Shown here piece after piece: positions 1 to 6,497 of a stretch of 8,263 bases of DNA. Under the pieces are notes generated by a model. The model ran no database searches. It saw only the letters and a list, made by a program, of their open reading frames with translations, and had not been told where the DNA came from. The stretch spans positions 1 through 8,263 of the forward strand of contig JADFWE010000037.1 of NCBI GenBank assembly GCA_015222915.1, written 5' to 3'. The stretch comes from Pseudomonadota bacterium (GTDB taxonomy: Bacteria; Pseudomonadota; Gammaproteobacteria; SZUA-229). Positions within the stretch are counted from its first letter, which is position 1. Every line of letters begins with the position of its first letter. The position numbers and the translations under genes are program-made.

Positions 1-112
1 ATCTTGCGGGCGCGAACAGGCTGAGTTCACTGTATCGTTCATTAATAATGCTCATCGTGTTATCTAGCTGCTGCCACTGTTTGTTGCTTTCTGCTGTGCT
101 GAATAATTCCAT
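1..112 (-). CDS. Possible C-terminal fragment of a Y-family DNA polymerase (partial, runs off left edge)
   Basis: A minus-strand frame stays open from an ATG at 112-110 to the left edge (37 codons). It contains MELFSTAESNKQWQQL and then DNTMSIINERYSELSLF. This resembles the C-terminal tail of Y-family (DinB/UmuC/ImuB-like) polymerases, where an LF clamp-binding-like motif is followed by a helix of the type xLDxxxxxINxRYG. The frame also reads upstream without a stop to about position 193, where TGA occurs. There is no good ribosome binding site before the ATG, and the catalytic palm domain that should precede this tail is absent, since the 69-residue gene occupies that space on the other strand. 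If the resemblance is real, this is a decayed or truncated remnant rather than an intact gene. It could also be a small unrelated ORF or the start of another gene. The assignment rests on motif memory only. Confidence 0.3.
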   Translation of the reverse strand, partial: MELFSTAESNKQWQQLDNTMSIINERYSELSLFAPAR

Positions 113-132
113 TAACGGGAATATGGTAATAC

Positions 133-160
133 TTGACTCTTTTACTTGGTTATTTAATAT
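133..160 (+). promoter_or_regulatory. Sigma70-like promoter for the 69-residue acidic protein
   Basis: TTGACT at 133-138 matches the -35 consensus in five of six positions. A 16-bp spacer leads to TAATAT at 155-160, with TTTAAT at 153-158 as an overlapping alternative -10. Transcription would begin near 167, leaving a leader of about 23 nt before the ATG at 190. The placement argues against the upstream in-frame ATG at 133, which lies inside the -35 box. Confidence 0.5.
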
Positions 161-177
161 GGAGTAGTGTACTAAAC

Positions 178-182
178 AGGAG
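178..182 (+). promoter_or_regulatory. Ribosome binding site that sets the start at 190
   Basis: AGGAG, within AGGAGAG, lies 7 nt before the ATG at 190. This is a near-ideal Shine-Dalgarno arrangement. No comparable site precedes the longer in-frame ATG at 133. Confidence 0.7.
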
Positions 183-189
183 AGACATC

Positions 190-399
190 ATGCATATTCG
201 TACGACAACAGACCCTATCTCGTTACACGATGTTCCTGATCCTGAGCACCATCCCTGCTTGTACGAGGGAGATGGTGTGAACGGGCTGGAAATTTATTTC
301 GAGAATGAGGAAAACAAAAAGATCTATATGGATATGGAGCTAGAGGATAGAAAAGTGCTGATGGGTAATGATACCGAGGATTATATTGCTGAAGGTTAA
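190..399 (+). CDS. Small acidic hypothetical protein (69 aa)
   Basis: A short protein I cannot assign to a function. The start at 190 is chosen over the in-frame ATG at 133 because it has a strong AGGAG site and a fitting promoter. The product is strongly acidic: 18 Asp/Glu against 5 Lys/Arg in 69 residues. It has no signal peptide or membrane segment, so it is probably cytoplasmic. The N-terminal part holds a proline/histidine-rich stretch (DVPDPEHHPC, residues 14-23) with the only cysteine. The middle (VNGLEIYFENEENKKIYMD, residues 30-48) looks like a beta strand followed by a short amphipathic helix. The His-His-Pro-Cys cluster could bind a metal, but nothing else supports that. It is separated from the next plus-strand gene by 138 bp and appears to be transcribed from its own promoter. 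Coding is supported by the start signals and the coherent fold-like sequence, not by a recognised family. Confidence 0.7.
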   Translation: MHIRTTTDPISLHDVPDPEHHPCLYEGDGVNGLEIYFENEENKKIYMDMELEDRKVLMGNDTEDYIAEG

Positions 400-501
400 A
401 ACTGCAAGCACTAAAAATACTAGAGGTGCCCTTAAGACGATTCTACTTTTATATGTCTGCTTTTTTGCGCCCAGGGATGGGCTGAGTGTAGCTGCTAGCC
501 G

Positions 502-519
502 GGCCTCTGGTTTCAGGCC
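502..519 (+). other. Small hairpin upstream of the 538 gene
   Basis: GGCCT at 502-506 and AGGCC at 515-519 can pair around an 8-nt loop, just before the ribosome binding site at 526-531. No T-run follows, so it is not a Rho-independent terminator. It may affect translation of the following gene or may be chance. I see no convincing promoter in the rest of the 400-537 gap. Confidence 0.2.
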
Positions 520-537
520 TGTTATGGGAGGTGTGCC

Positions 538-1041
538 ATGTTAAGAAGGTTGTATTTTTTATTTCCTGATGAACCACATGCTCAGCGCGTAGTGGATAAG
601 TTGCTCGGTCTCGATATTCCTGAGCGACGTATCCACTCGATTGCACGGGGTGTTGAGCTCGAGACTCTGCCTCAATCAACGCAGCGGCAGAAAAATGATA
701 CTGCTTATTATCTTGAGTGGTTTTTCTGGAGGGCTAATCTAGCTGTTTTTGTACTCGCATTGATAGCATCTGTTATTGCGCTGGTAGCTGGTGAATTTAT
801 CTGGATCATGGTCTCTCTGGCGGTAATGGCGGTGACTTTTATTGCTGGTGAGCAATTTGTGGTTCATGTGCCGGATGTGCACCTGGCCGAGTTTGCTGAT
901 GCGTTATCGCACGGCGAAATTTTATTGATGATTGATGTGCCATCCAGCCGTGTCGCCGAGATTGAAAGCTTTGTACATCATAGGTACCCGGAGGCGGCTG
1001 TTGGTGGAGTTGGCTGGTCGATGGACGCTTTTGGCATCTGA
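538..1041 (+). CDS. Two-helix inner-membrane protein, DUF1269-like (167 aa)
   Basis: The start is supported by GGGAGG at 526-531, 6 nt before the ATG. The N-terminal 45 residues (RRLYFLFPDEPHAQRVVDKL, then IPERRIHSIAR) resemble the small alpha/beta domain of DUF1269/general-stress-type membrane proteins. Two hydrophobic segments follow at about residues 66-86 and 88-107, joined by a very tight turn, giving a helical hairpin with both ends probably in the cytoplasm. A second soluble segment (residues 108-167) contains GEILLMIDVPSSRVAEIE, another alpha/beta-like unit, and ends in DAFGI. No enzymatic motif is visible. The layout of domain, hairpin, domain suggests a regulatory or structural membrane protein, but the role is unknown. 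It converges with the beta-barrel gene only 20 bp away, and no terminator hairpin is evident between them. Confidence 0.8.
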   Translation: MLRRLYFLFPDEPHAQRVVDKLLGLDIPERRIHSIARGVELETLPQSTQRQKNDTAYYLEWFFWRANLAVFVLALIASVIALVAGEFIWIMVSLAVMAVTFIAGEQFVVHVPDVHLAEFADALSHGEILLMIDVPSSRVAEIESFVHHRYPEAAVGGVGWSMDAFGI

Positions 1042-1061
1042 GCTGTTCCTGATTAAATCAA

Positions 1062-2381
1062 TCAAAAGTACCATGCAAGCTGCGCGAATATATTCAGTTC
1101 AGTACTTAGCTGTTTACCGGGGATGCCTGAGTCGATACCCCCATATTCTGTTCCATCAGCGCCGACCGGCAGGCTGAGAGCGGCCAGCAGCTGCCAGTCC
1201 TGTTTCAGGTCGTAACTGCTGACCAGCTGCGCCAGAAAGGAACCGTCACTGGCGTTGATGAAGATATTGGGTGTTAGCAGCCAGAGTGGTGTCATTTCTA
1301 CCATGGCAGACGCTACTATGTAGTGGCGGCCAAGGGTGAAGAGTTCGCCGCGGATTATTCTTTCTGTCAGCTCGGGATTGTCTGCAAGAGCTGCCGGGCT
1401 GTAGTCGCCGCTGTTCTGACCAAAACCATTGTAGAAATATTCGATGATACCACTGACGTTGTGATCCCAGCTTACCCATGAATAGCTCATGCTGGTGACC
1501 AGGCTGAATATATTTTCTGAGGATGTTGTTGCCGTAGCATTCGTACGGGTGAATGTAACGTCGCCGCGCCACATGGCGCCACCGACATCAGCGATACCGC
1601 CGATACCCAGGATGATATCTTTATAGTGTTCGGCGAGCAGCAGATCAAACTCAGTGTTGCCGGCAAAACCGTGGTATTTGGCAGCAACAGAGGCCACATC
1701 ATCGCTGACATCACCATTACCGTCACGCCGGATGACCCAGACAGCCTGCAGGTCGTTACCATTGTTCTGCAGGTATTGGCCGTACAGCATGTCGTCACCG
1801 GTTTTGTACTCTTTATCGACAGCAGCAGGGTCGAACGGGTTGAAAAAATCCATCGGCGTGTACACCAGGCCGTTGCCCCAGCTGACGGCCTGACGACCGA
1901 ATCGTGCCACGGCATTATCGCCGGTAACATCGATGGTCAAACGGTCGAGACGGTGAGCGAGTACGCTGTTATTGTCCTGCGAGATGATGCGGGTTAGATC
2001 GAACAGGCGATTGTCATCATCAGGGATCCGGTTGGGGATGATGGGATTAACCGGCAGGCTGTTGGAGAGGGTGATGCTGTCACCGTATTGGGCGATCATC
2101 TGGTAGTCAGCGGCGATGGATACTTTGTTTGCGTGCCAGTCGGCCTTTAGGCGCAGGTCACCATTATGATCGATCGAAGGTGTGTCGATGTAATCGAGGA
2201 ACAGGCTGTCATCGGGAAATGTATTGAGCAGGAATAAATATTTAGCGTGGCCGCCTCTGAATTCCGGCAGTCCGGTATCCTGCTGGTTTGTGTCATTGTT
2301 GGTGCCATCATTGGTGTCAGCGGCCGACACGCTCATCAGTGGCGCACAGATCAACAGGATGGGCAGCAGGCAACGGATCAT
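1062..2381 (-). CDS. Outer-membrane beta-barrel protein, last gene of the Lol-like transport operon (439 aa)
   Basis: The N-terminus is a Sec signal peptide with probable cleavage after residue 20 (SVSA-ADT). A low-complexity Asn/Asp/Thr/Gln linker follows (about residues 21-36). The rest alternates polar and hydrophobic residues as in beta strands. The chain ends in AQLAWYF, the terminal aromatic residue that the BAM machinery recognises. The segment at 162-184 (GRQAVSWGNGLVYTPMDFF, then NPFD) recalls the GRQ-x-x-SWG...NP signature of DUF1302-like and related porin-like barrels. Both cysteines lie in the signal peptide, so the mature protein has none. The ATG overlaps the stop of the ATPase gene by 4 bp (ATGA, 2381-2378), indicating translational coupling. 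By context it is the outer-membrane partner of the upstream ABC/LolA-like components. Whether it receives lipid, releases a hydrophobic compound or only assembles alongside them is inference. Confidence 0.8.
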   Translation of the reverse strand: MIRCLLPILLICAPLMSVSAADTNDGTNNDTNQQDTGLPEFRGGHAKYLFLLNTFPDDSLFLDYIDTPSIDHNGDLRLKADWHANKVSIAADYQMIAQYGDSITLSNSLPVNPIIPNRIPDDDNRLFDLTRIISQDNNSVLAHRLDRLTIDVTGDNAVARFGRQAVSWGNGLVYTPMDFFNPFDPAAVDKEYKTGDDMLYGQYLQNNGNDLQAVWVIRRDGNGDVSDDVASVAAKYHGFAGNTEFDLLLAEHYKDIILGIGGIADVGGAMWRGDVTFTRTNATATTSSENIFSLVTSMSYSWVSWDHNVSGIIEYFYNGFGQNSGDYSPAALADNPELTERIIRGELFTLGRHYIVASAMVEMTPLWLLTPNIFINASDGSFLAQLVSSYDLKQDWQLLAALSLPVGADGTEYGGIDSGIPGKQLSTELNIFAQLAWYF

Positions 2382-3106
2382 TGAGCCTTATTGTTGACGG
2401 TCTGGACGTTGATGGTCTGGTCGTTGTTGATCTGATCACTTATGATCTTGCCATCTTCCATCCCGATAAGGCGTTTGGCATATTTCATTACCCGGATATC
2501 GTGGGTGGCGATAACAAAAGTGATGTGATGGTGCCGGTTTAGCTGGGTGAATAGATCCATCAGCTGGCTGGAAGCTACCGAGTCCAGGTTTGCGGTAGGT
2601 TCATCAGCAAGGATCAGCGTCGGTTGACTGACGATGGCGCGGGCAACGGCGACACGCTGTTGCTGGCCGCCGGAAAGCTGAGCGGGGCGACGGTCTTCCA
2701 TACCTTCGAGGCCGACTTCTTTTAAGATGGCATGTGATTTTTGTGAACGTTCTGCGGCTGACATACCGCTTACCTGCATCACGAACTCGACGTTCTCGCG
2801 TGCGGTTAATACCGGTATCAGGTTGTAGGCTTGAAATACGAAACCGATATTATGTAATCGCATGTCGGCGAGTGCACCCTTGCCCAGTTTGTCGATACGG
2901 ATATCACCGATAGAGATTTCACCGCTATCGGGTGTGTCCAGGCCGCCGATAGCATTGAGTAGCGTGGTTTTTCCGGAACCTGACGGACCGGACAGGCAAA
3001 CGAAATCGCCTTTTTCGATAATGATGGAAACATTGTTCAGCCCGGTGATGATCTCTTCACCCTGCTTGAATGTTTTGCACAGGTCCTTGCAGACGATGGC
3101 GTTCAT
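2378..3106 (-). CDS. ABC transporter ATP-binding protein, LolD/MacB type (242 aa)
   Basis: This is the cytoplasmic ATPase that would drive the two FtsX-type permeases encoded just upstream. All nucleotide-binding motifs are intact: Walker A GPSGSGKTT (residues 40-48), Q-loop Gln92, signature LSGGQ (144-148), Walker B LILADEP with Asp168 and catalytic Glu169, and H-loop His202. The sequence GLDTPDSGEISIGD and the length match the LolD/MacB/FtsE group, which works by mechanotransmission across the membrane rather than through a conventional channel. A putative ribosome binding site (AGGTAAC) precedes the ATG. The gap to the upstream permease is 37 bp, and the downstream barrel gene overlaps by 4 bp. 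The C-terminal tail (about residues 223-242) is a polar extension with five-residue repeats (NDQTI, NVQTV), encoded by a 15-bp DNA repeat and not expected for the family. I give no gene symbol because the true cargo is unknown. Confidence 0.95.
   Translation of the reverse strand: MNAIVCKDLCKTFKQGEEIITGLNNVSIIIEKGDFVCLSGPSGSGKTTLLNAIGGLDTPDSGEISIGDIRIDKLGKGALADMRLHNIGFVFQAYNLIPVLTARENVEFVMQVSGMSAAERSQKSHAILKEVGLEGMEDRRPAQLSGGQQQRVAVARAIVSQPTLILADEPTANLDSVASSQLMDLFTQLNRHHHITFVIATHDIRVMKYAKRLIGMEDGKIISDQINNDQTINVQTVNNKAQ
2396..2440. repeat. Degenerate 15-bp tandem repeat, three units, inside the ATPase 3' end
   Basis: Units lie at 2396-2410, 2411-2425 and 2426-2440. The first two share 13 of 15 bases (GACGGTCTGGACGTT and GATGGTCTGGTCGTT). 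The third matches the second in 10 of 15. Because the period is a multiple of three it stays in frame and gives the Asn-Asp-Gln-Thr-rich tail of the ATPase. Confidence 0.6.
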
Positions 3107-3143
3107 GATTTGTTACCTGCCTGAATTATGGATGTTTTCTTCA

Positions 3144-4394
3144 TCAATCTTTTCCTAGCGCTTCGATCGGGTTTAACTGTGCGGCATGCCAGGCCGGAAG
3201 TAAACTGGTCAACAGACCGAGCACGATAACGATACTGTTGGCGAGCAATATATCGTTCAGTTTCAATGCCGGATATAACATGCTGCTGCTGCCCATCATC
3301 TCCATGCCTTGCGCAACCGCAGAGATATCGATGCCATCCTGCAACGGGATGATAGTGCTGACGGCCAGTACATTGCCGATCAGTAGACCGATAAATAACA
3401 GTAAAAAAGATTCCATCAGGATCTGATACAGGATCATTGTCGGGTGCATGCCCAGTGCCTGCATCAGCCCGATCTCACGCGTGCGTTCGAACACGGCCAT
3501 CACCAGGGTGTTGACCAGGCCGAATGATAGAGCGAGAAAGATAACGATGATCCATACCAGCACAAAACCATCCATCATCGCAAGCATAGCGCCGAGGTAG
3601 GTGTCCGCTTCGTACCAGGGCAGGGTCTGAAGATTTTCCCCCGTAGCCTGTTTTATCTGAGGGTACCAGTTCGCCGTGTTGCGGTAGTTTTCACCGGTGA
3701 TGGCTATTTCCGAGATCTGATCATCCAGGTGGAGCAGTTTCTGTACTGTTTCAAGACCGGCATAGACATAAAGTTCTTCAAGGCTCGCCATTTTTGCTTT
3801 GTAGATACCAACCACACGAAAGCCGCGGTCGACGATGTTGTTGTCGGGGTCCTGGCTCATGATGACGACTCGTTTGCCGAGGCGGGTCTCCAGGCGTTCG
3901 GCAAGTTTGGCGCCGATGACCAGGCCGTGATCGGAACTGTTTTTCAGAAATCGACCAGCGGCGATGCTGTCCAGGTCAAAGCTTAGTCGTACTTCACTTT
4001 CTGGTTCGATACCCAACAGGGTGATGCCGCGACTGTCGCGTTCGCTCGATATCACCGCCGGTACGCGTACCCGGCCTGTCCAGGCTTGTACTTCAGGTAT
4101 CTGCAGCGCCTGCAGTAATCTTTTATCGGGTGGGTCTATGCTGTTGTTGATACTGGGGTCATCCCGGTATTGGGGATGATGGATCTGTATTTCACCGGGC
4201 AGGTTGCGGATGCCGTTCAGCAGCATGTCATCCACCATGCCACGCATCAGCGCGGTCATAAAAATCATCGCCCACACACCGACGGTGATAGCAGCCAGCA
4301 TGATTAGTGTGCGGCGATGGTTGCGCCAGAGATAACGCCATGCCAGTGTAAATATGACATCGAAGTGTGCCCGACTTTTCCTGAACATTTTCAT
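3144..4394 (-). CDS. FtsX/LolC-E-type ABC transporter permease, second subunit (416 aa)
   Basis: An integral inner-membrane subunit with the MacB/LolC/LolE layout: a first transmembrane helix at about residues 29-50, a large periplasmic domain to about residue 270, then three helices at about 274-300, 322-348 and 381-402. The FtsX-family signature FERTREIGLMQALGM (residues 302-316) forms the cytoplasmic coupling region that contacts the ATPase. The C-terminus carries NPIEALG, also typical of the family. The basic stretch before the first helix (RYLWRNHRRT) fits an N-in topology. The ATG overlaps the stop of the preceding permease gene by 4 bp (ATGA, 4394-4391), so the two subunits are probably made in equal amounts and form a heterodimer. 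The start of the periplasmic domain (GEIQIHHPQYRDDPSINNS) matches the same site in the partner, showing descent from one duplicated gene. Confidence 0.92.
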   Translation of the reverse strand: MKMFRKSRAHFDVIFTLAWRYLWRNHRRTLIMLAAITVGVWAMIFMTALMRGMVDDMLLNGIRNLPGEIQIHHPQYRDDPSINNSIDPPDKRLLQALQIPEVQAWTGRVRVPAVISSERDSRGITLLGIEPESEVRLSFDLDSIAAGRFLKNSSDHGLVIGAKLAERLETRLGKRVVIMSQDPDNNIVDRGFRVVGIYKAKMASLEELYVYAGLETVQKLLHLDDQISEIAITGENYRNTANWYPQIKQATGENLQTLPWYEADTYLGAMLAMMDGFVLVWIIVIFLALSFGLVNTLVMAVFERTREIGLMQALGMHPTMILYQILMESFLLLFIGLLIGNVLAVSTIIPLQDGIDISAVAQGMEMMGSSSMLYPALKLNDILLANSIVIVLGLLTSLLPAWHAAQLNPIEALGKD

Positions 4395-5620
4395 ACCGCC
4401 TTCATCGCACTAACCGGCTGCAGAAAAAACAATCGAAGAGCGGGATAGATCGATGCCAGCAGGCTGCAGAAAAATACGATGCCGGGACCGAGAAATATCG
4501 ATAGTGGTGACAGGCTGGGGTACATGCGGTCGGGAAGGTTGAACTTGCCTGCCATCTCTTCCATTCCGGGGTAGGAAAAACCGACGATGCTTAAGTAATA
4601 GGCGAGCGCACTGCCGAGCACCGCGCCGATCGCCAGGCCCAGGCTGGACATGATGAAGGTCTCGGTAATGACCAATGAGCCGAGCCGTATCGGTTTTACA
4701 CCAAGTGCCATCATGGTGCCGAACTCACGGGTACGTTCCAGCACAGACATCAGCTGGGTATTTAATACACTGAAAGCGACCAGTACGATGAGTACCGCGT
4801 ACATGAACCAGGCGCTGGCCATGTCGGCCTGGATCGCCTGCTTCAGGCCGGGTTGTAACTTGTTCCAGCCCAGTACTGCCAGTTCTTTACGCTGATGGAC
4901 GATGTCGTTGACGTTCTGTTGCACGAGTGGAACCAGCGGCAGGTCTTCAGCATTGATGACGATGTTGTGCCCACCATCACCCATGCTGAAAAGTGACTGG
5001 AAATAACCCAGGGGCACCTGTGCCATAGAGCGGTCTATATCCGCAACGCCCGATTCAAAGATAGCAGTGACGATAACGATGCCAGCAGCAAATGAACCAT
5101 CGCGTCCGCTACCGAGCAGGGTCAGTTCATCACCGATATCGACGCGCAGGTTCCGTGCCAGCACGCTGCCGATAATAATTTCTTCGGCGTTGATGTCAGT
5201 GAAGTAGTGACCCTTGTTGATGAGGCCGGGCAGGGTTGATACCCTGGTCTCAAAGTCTGGCTCGACGCCGATGATCTGCAGGCCATAGGAGCGCTGTTTG
5301 CTGGATGTCATGGCAAAGGCAACGCCGCGAGCTGCGACCGAGTCAGTGCCCAGTTGGTGACGTATCTCATCGGCCAGTGGAATGATCGCGGCAAAGCTGT
5401 TACGTATTTTAGGGTCGTCGTTATAGGTTTTGTTCTGTACCTGCATGTGGCCGGTATACGATCTCAGCGTATTATCGATCATCATGCGGTAGCTGCCGAA
5501 CTGTAATGAGATCAGAAATACCAGCAACAGGTTGGAAAAGATCATCGCGCCGACAGTCAGCCAGGTGCGGCGTTTGTGCCGCCACAGGTTCCGCCATGCC
5601 ATGCGCAATGTTATGTTCAT
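4391..5620 (-). CDS. FtsX/LolC-E-type ABC transporter permease, first subunit (409 aa)
   Basis: Partner of the downstream permease with the same plan: a first helix at about residues 20-43 after a basic segment (WRNLWRHKRRTW), a periplasmic domain of roughly 225 residues, then helices at about 270-292, 313-346 and 373-396. The FtsX signature is LERTREFGTMMALG (residues 294-307), and the end contains YPALRLFFLQPVSAMK, the usual P-x-x-A motif. Residues 57-75 (GHMQVQNKTYNDDPKIRNS) align with residues 67-85 of the second permease. The gene starts 7 bp after the stop of the LolA-like gene. No strong Shine-Dalgarno sequence is seen, so translation may depend on coupling to the upstream gene. In the Lol system LolC and LolE have distinct jobs, carrier docking and substrate binding. 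The divergence of these two subunits suggests a similar division, but I cannot say which does which. Confidence 0.92.
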   Translation of the reverse strand: MNITLRMAWRNLWRHKRRTWLTVGAMIFSNLLLVFLISLQFGSYRMMIDNTLRSYTGHMQVQNKTYNDDPKIRNSFAAIIPLADEIRHQLGTDSVAARGVAFAMTSSKQRSYGLQIIGVEPDFETRVSTLPGLINKGHYFTDINAEEIIIGSVLARNLRVDIGDELTLLGSGRDGSFAAGIVIVTAIFESGVADIDRSMAQVPLGYFQSLFSMGDGGHNIVINAEDLPLVPLVQQNVNDIVHQRKELAVLGWNKLQPGLKQAIQADMASAWFMYAVLIVLVAFSVLNTQLMSVLERTREFGTMMALGVKPIRLGSLVITETFIMSSLGLAIGAVLGSALAYYLSIVGFSYPGMEEMAGKFNLPDRMYPSLSPLSIFLGPGIVFFCSLLASIYPALRLFFLQPVSAMKAV

Positions 5621-5627
5621 CTATGGC

Positions 5628-6407
5628 TTACTGCCGCGGATTTCTAAGATTCGAAAGTGTGAACAGGCTGTCAGGATATGCCTGGTCGAACCGGATCTCC
5701 TGTACAGACATCTCGGTCCATTCATCAGGTGTCTCTACTTTACCCATGCGGATGGTACTGGCCACGGTACGTCCACCGAGTATCTTGATCTCGCTGGCCT
5801 TCATGGTTTTTATCAGCGTGCCATCCTGGTCCCAGAACTGCTGTTCGAGAAGAATATAATCATCACGTATAGTTAAGACTTCTTTACCCCAGACGATGGC
5901 AGCATCTTCGTGTGGTATCGATTCGATGACATAGATGAGGTGGCCATCATGTTCACGTTTTTCCATCAGCCGGTGGTCATACTGGTCGATGATATCGGTA
6001 GATTTGCTGATGTCCTTATTGGTGAAGTCACTGCCCATCCAGCTCTGGCTCATCATCGAAGAGGGAACTTTGATGATGCGGTTAATCTTCGGTGCAAAGG
6101 TCCACATGTTGTTGTCTTTGGTCAGCGTGCCATTGCCGGCATCTTTTTTTGGTTCGGTCACACGTACAAGAGACGTTTTTTCACCTTTGGTCCAGCTGCG
6201 CATAGACATGCTGCGCTGCCAGTCGGGGCGGTGGATGGTCATGGTCATTTCTGAATAGGAGGAATCACTGCGCCAGTGCTCCATCACCTGTTTGATCAGT
6301 TCAGCTGGTTCGAGGGATGCGGCTGCAGAATTAGTCGCCAAGGAATCAGCAGCATGTGACAGAGATGAATAAAGGCAGACCGATAAGATGAGAAGCAGGT
6401 GTTTCAT
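5628..6407 (-). CDS. Periplasmic LolA-like 'outer membrane lipoprotein-sorting' protein (259 aa)
   Basis: This is the first gene of the operon and begins 10 nt or less after a clear AAGGAA site (6419-6414). The Sec signal peptide is MKHLLLILSVCLYSSLSHA, with cleavage expected after residue 19. The mature protein fits the LolA-like superfamily that databases label outer membrane lipoprotein-sorting protein: beta strands with Trp/Met-rich segments, VTEPKKDAGNGTLT (residues 83-96), MWTFAPKINRIIKVP (101-115) and the hallmark MMSQSWMGSDFTNKD (118-132). The family fold is a half-open beta-barrel that binds acyl chains. With an ABC extractor encoded next to it, the natural reading is a periplasmic shuttle for a lipidated or hydrophobic cargo. 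It is longer than classical LolA (about 180-200 mature residues) and belongs to a different branch, so it is unlikely to be the housekeeping LolA. A lipobox is absent, so it should be soluble. Confidence 0.9.
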   Translation of the reverse strand: MKHLLLILSVCLYSSLSHAADSLATNSAAASLEPAELIKQVMEHWRSDSSYSEMTMTIHRPDWQRSMSMRSWTKGEKTSLVRVTEPKKDAGNGTLTKDNNMWTFAPKINRIIKVPSSMMSQSWMGSDFTNKDISKSTDIIDQYDHRLMEKREHDGHLIYVIESIPHEDAAIVWGKEVLTIRDDYILLEQQFWDQDGTLIKTMKASEIKILGGRTVASTIRMGKVETPDEWTEMSVQEIRFDQAYPDSLFTLSNLRNPRQ

Positions 6408-6439
6408 TGTGGTTCCTTTCAGGATCAGTGCAAGACAAG

Positions 6440-6466
6440 TTTATACTTCTATCGGTGGCAGAACAA
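6440..6466 (-). promoter_or_regulatory. Weak candidate promoter for the five-gene transport operon
   Basis: Reading leftwards, TTGTTC (6466-6461) and TATAAA (6445-6440) are separated by 15 bp. Only the -10 is a good match. The 90-bp gap between the preceding gene's stop (6498) and the operon start is the only place in this region where a dedicated promoter would fit. Read-through from the upstream genes is equally possible. Confidence 0.3.
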
Positions 6467-6497
6467 CTTCGTGCTTCTGTACTGGTATAAGGCTCGG

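Noticed and set aside
133..189. Longer 88-residue version of the small acidic protein starting at 133
   Set aside because: The ATG at 133 falls within the probable -35 box and lacks a ribosome binding site, whereas the ATG at 190 has AGGAG at ideal spacing.
1042..1061. Bidirectional terminator between the convergent genes
   Set aside because: The 20-bp gap contains only TGATTAAATCA, whose arms have no room for a loop, and no GC-rich stem with a T-run is seen.
1626..1997. Long plus-strand and alternate-frame ORFs opposite the barrel gene
   Set aside because: They overlap a gene with a signal peptide and a proper barrel C-terminus, and have no start signals or recognisable domains. They are shadows, as are similar frames elsewhere in the operon.
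2330..2381. Lipobox in the signal peptide of the barrel protein (LLIC) or of the LolA-like protein (LSVC)
   Set aside because: The residue before Cys is Ile or Val rather than Gly/Ala/Ser, and both proteins have good signal peptidase I sites further on.
5628..6407. Housekeeping LolA
   Set aside because: The length and the WMGSDFTNKD signature match the separate LolA-like sorting-protein branch that is typically encoded with dedicated transporters.
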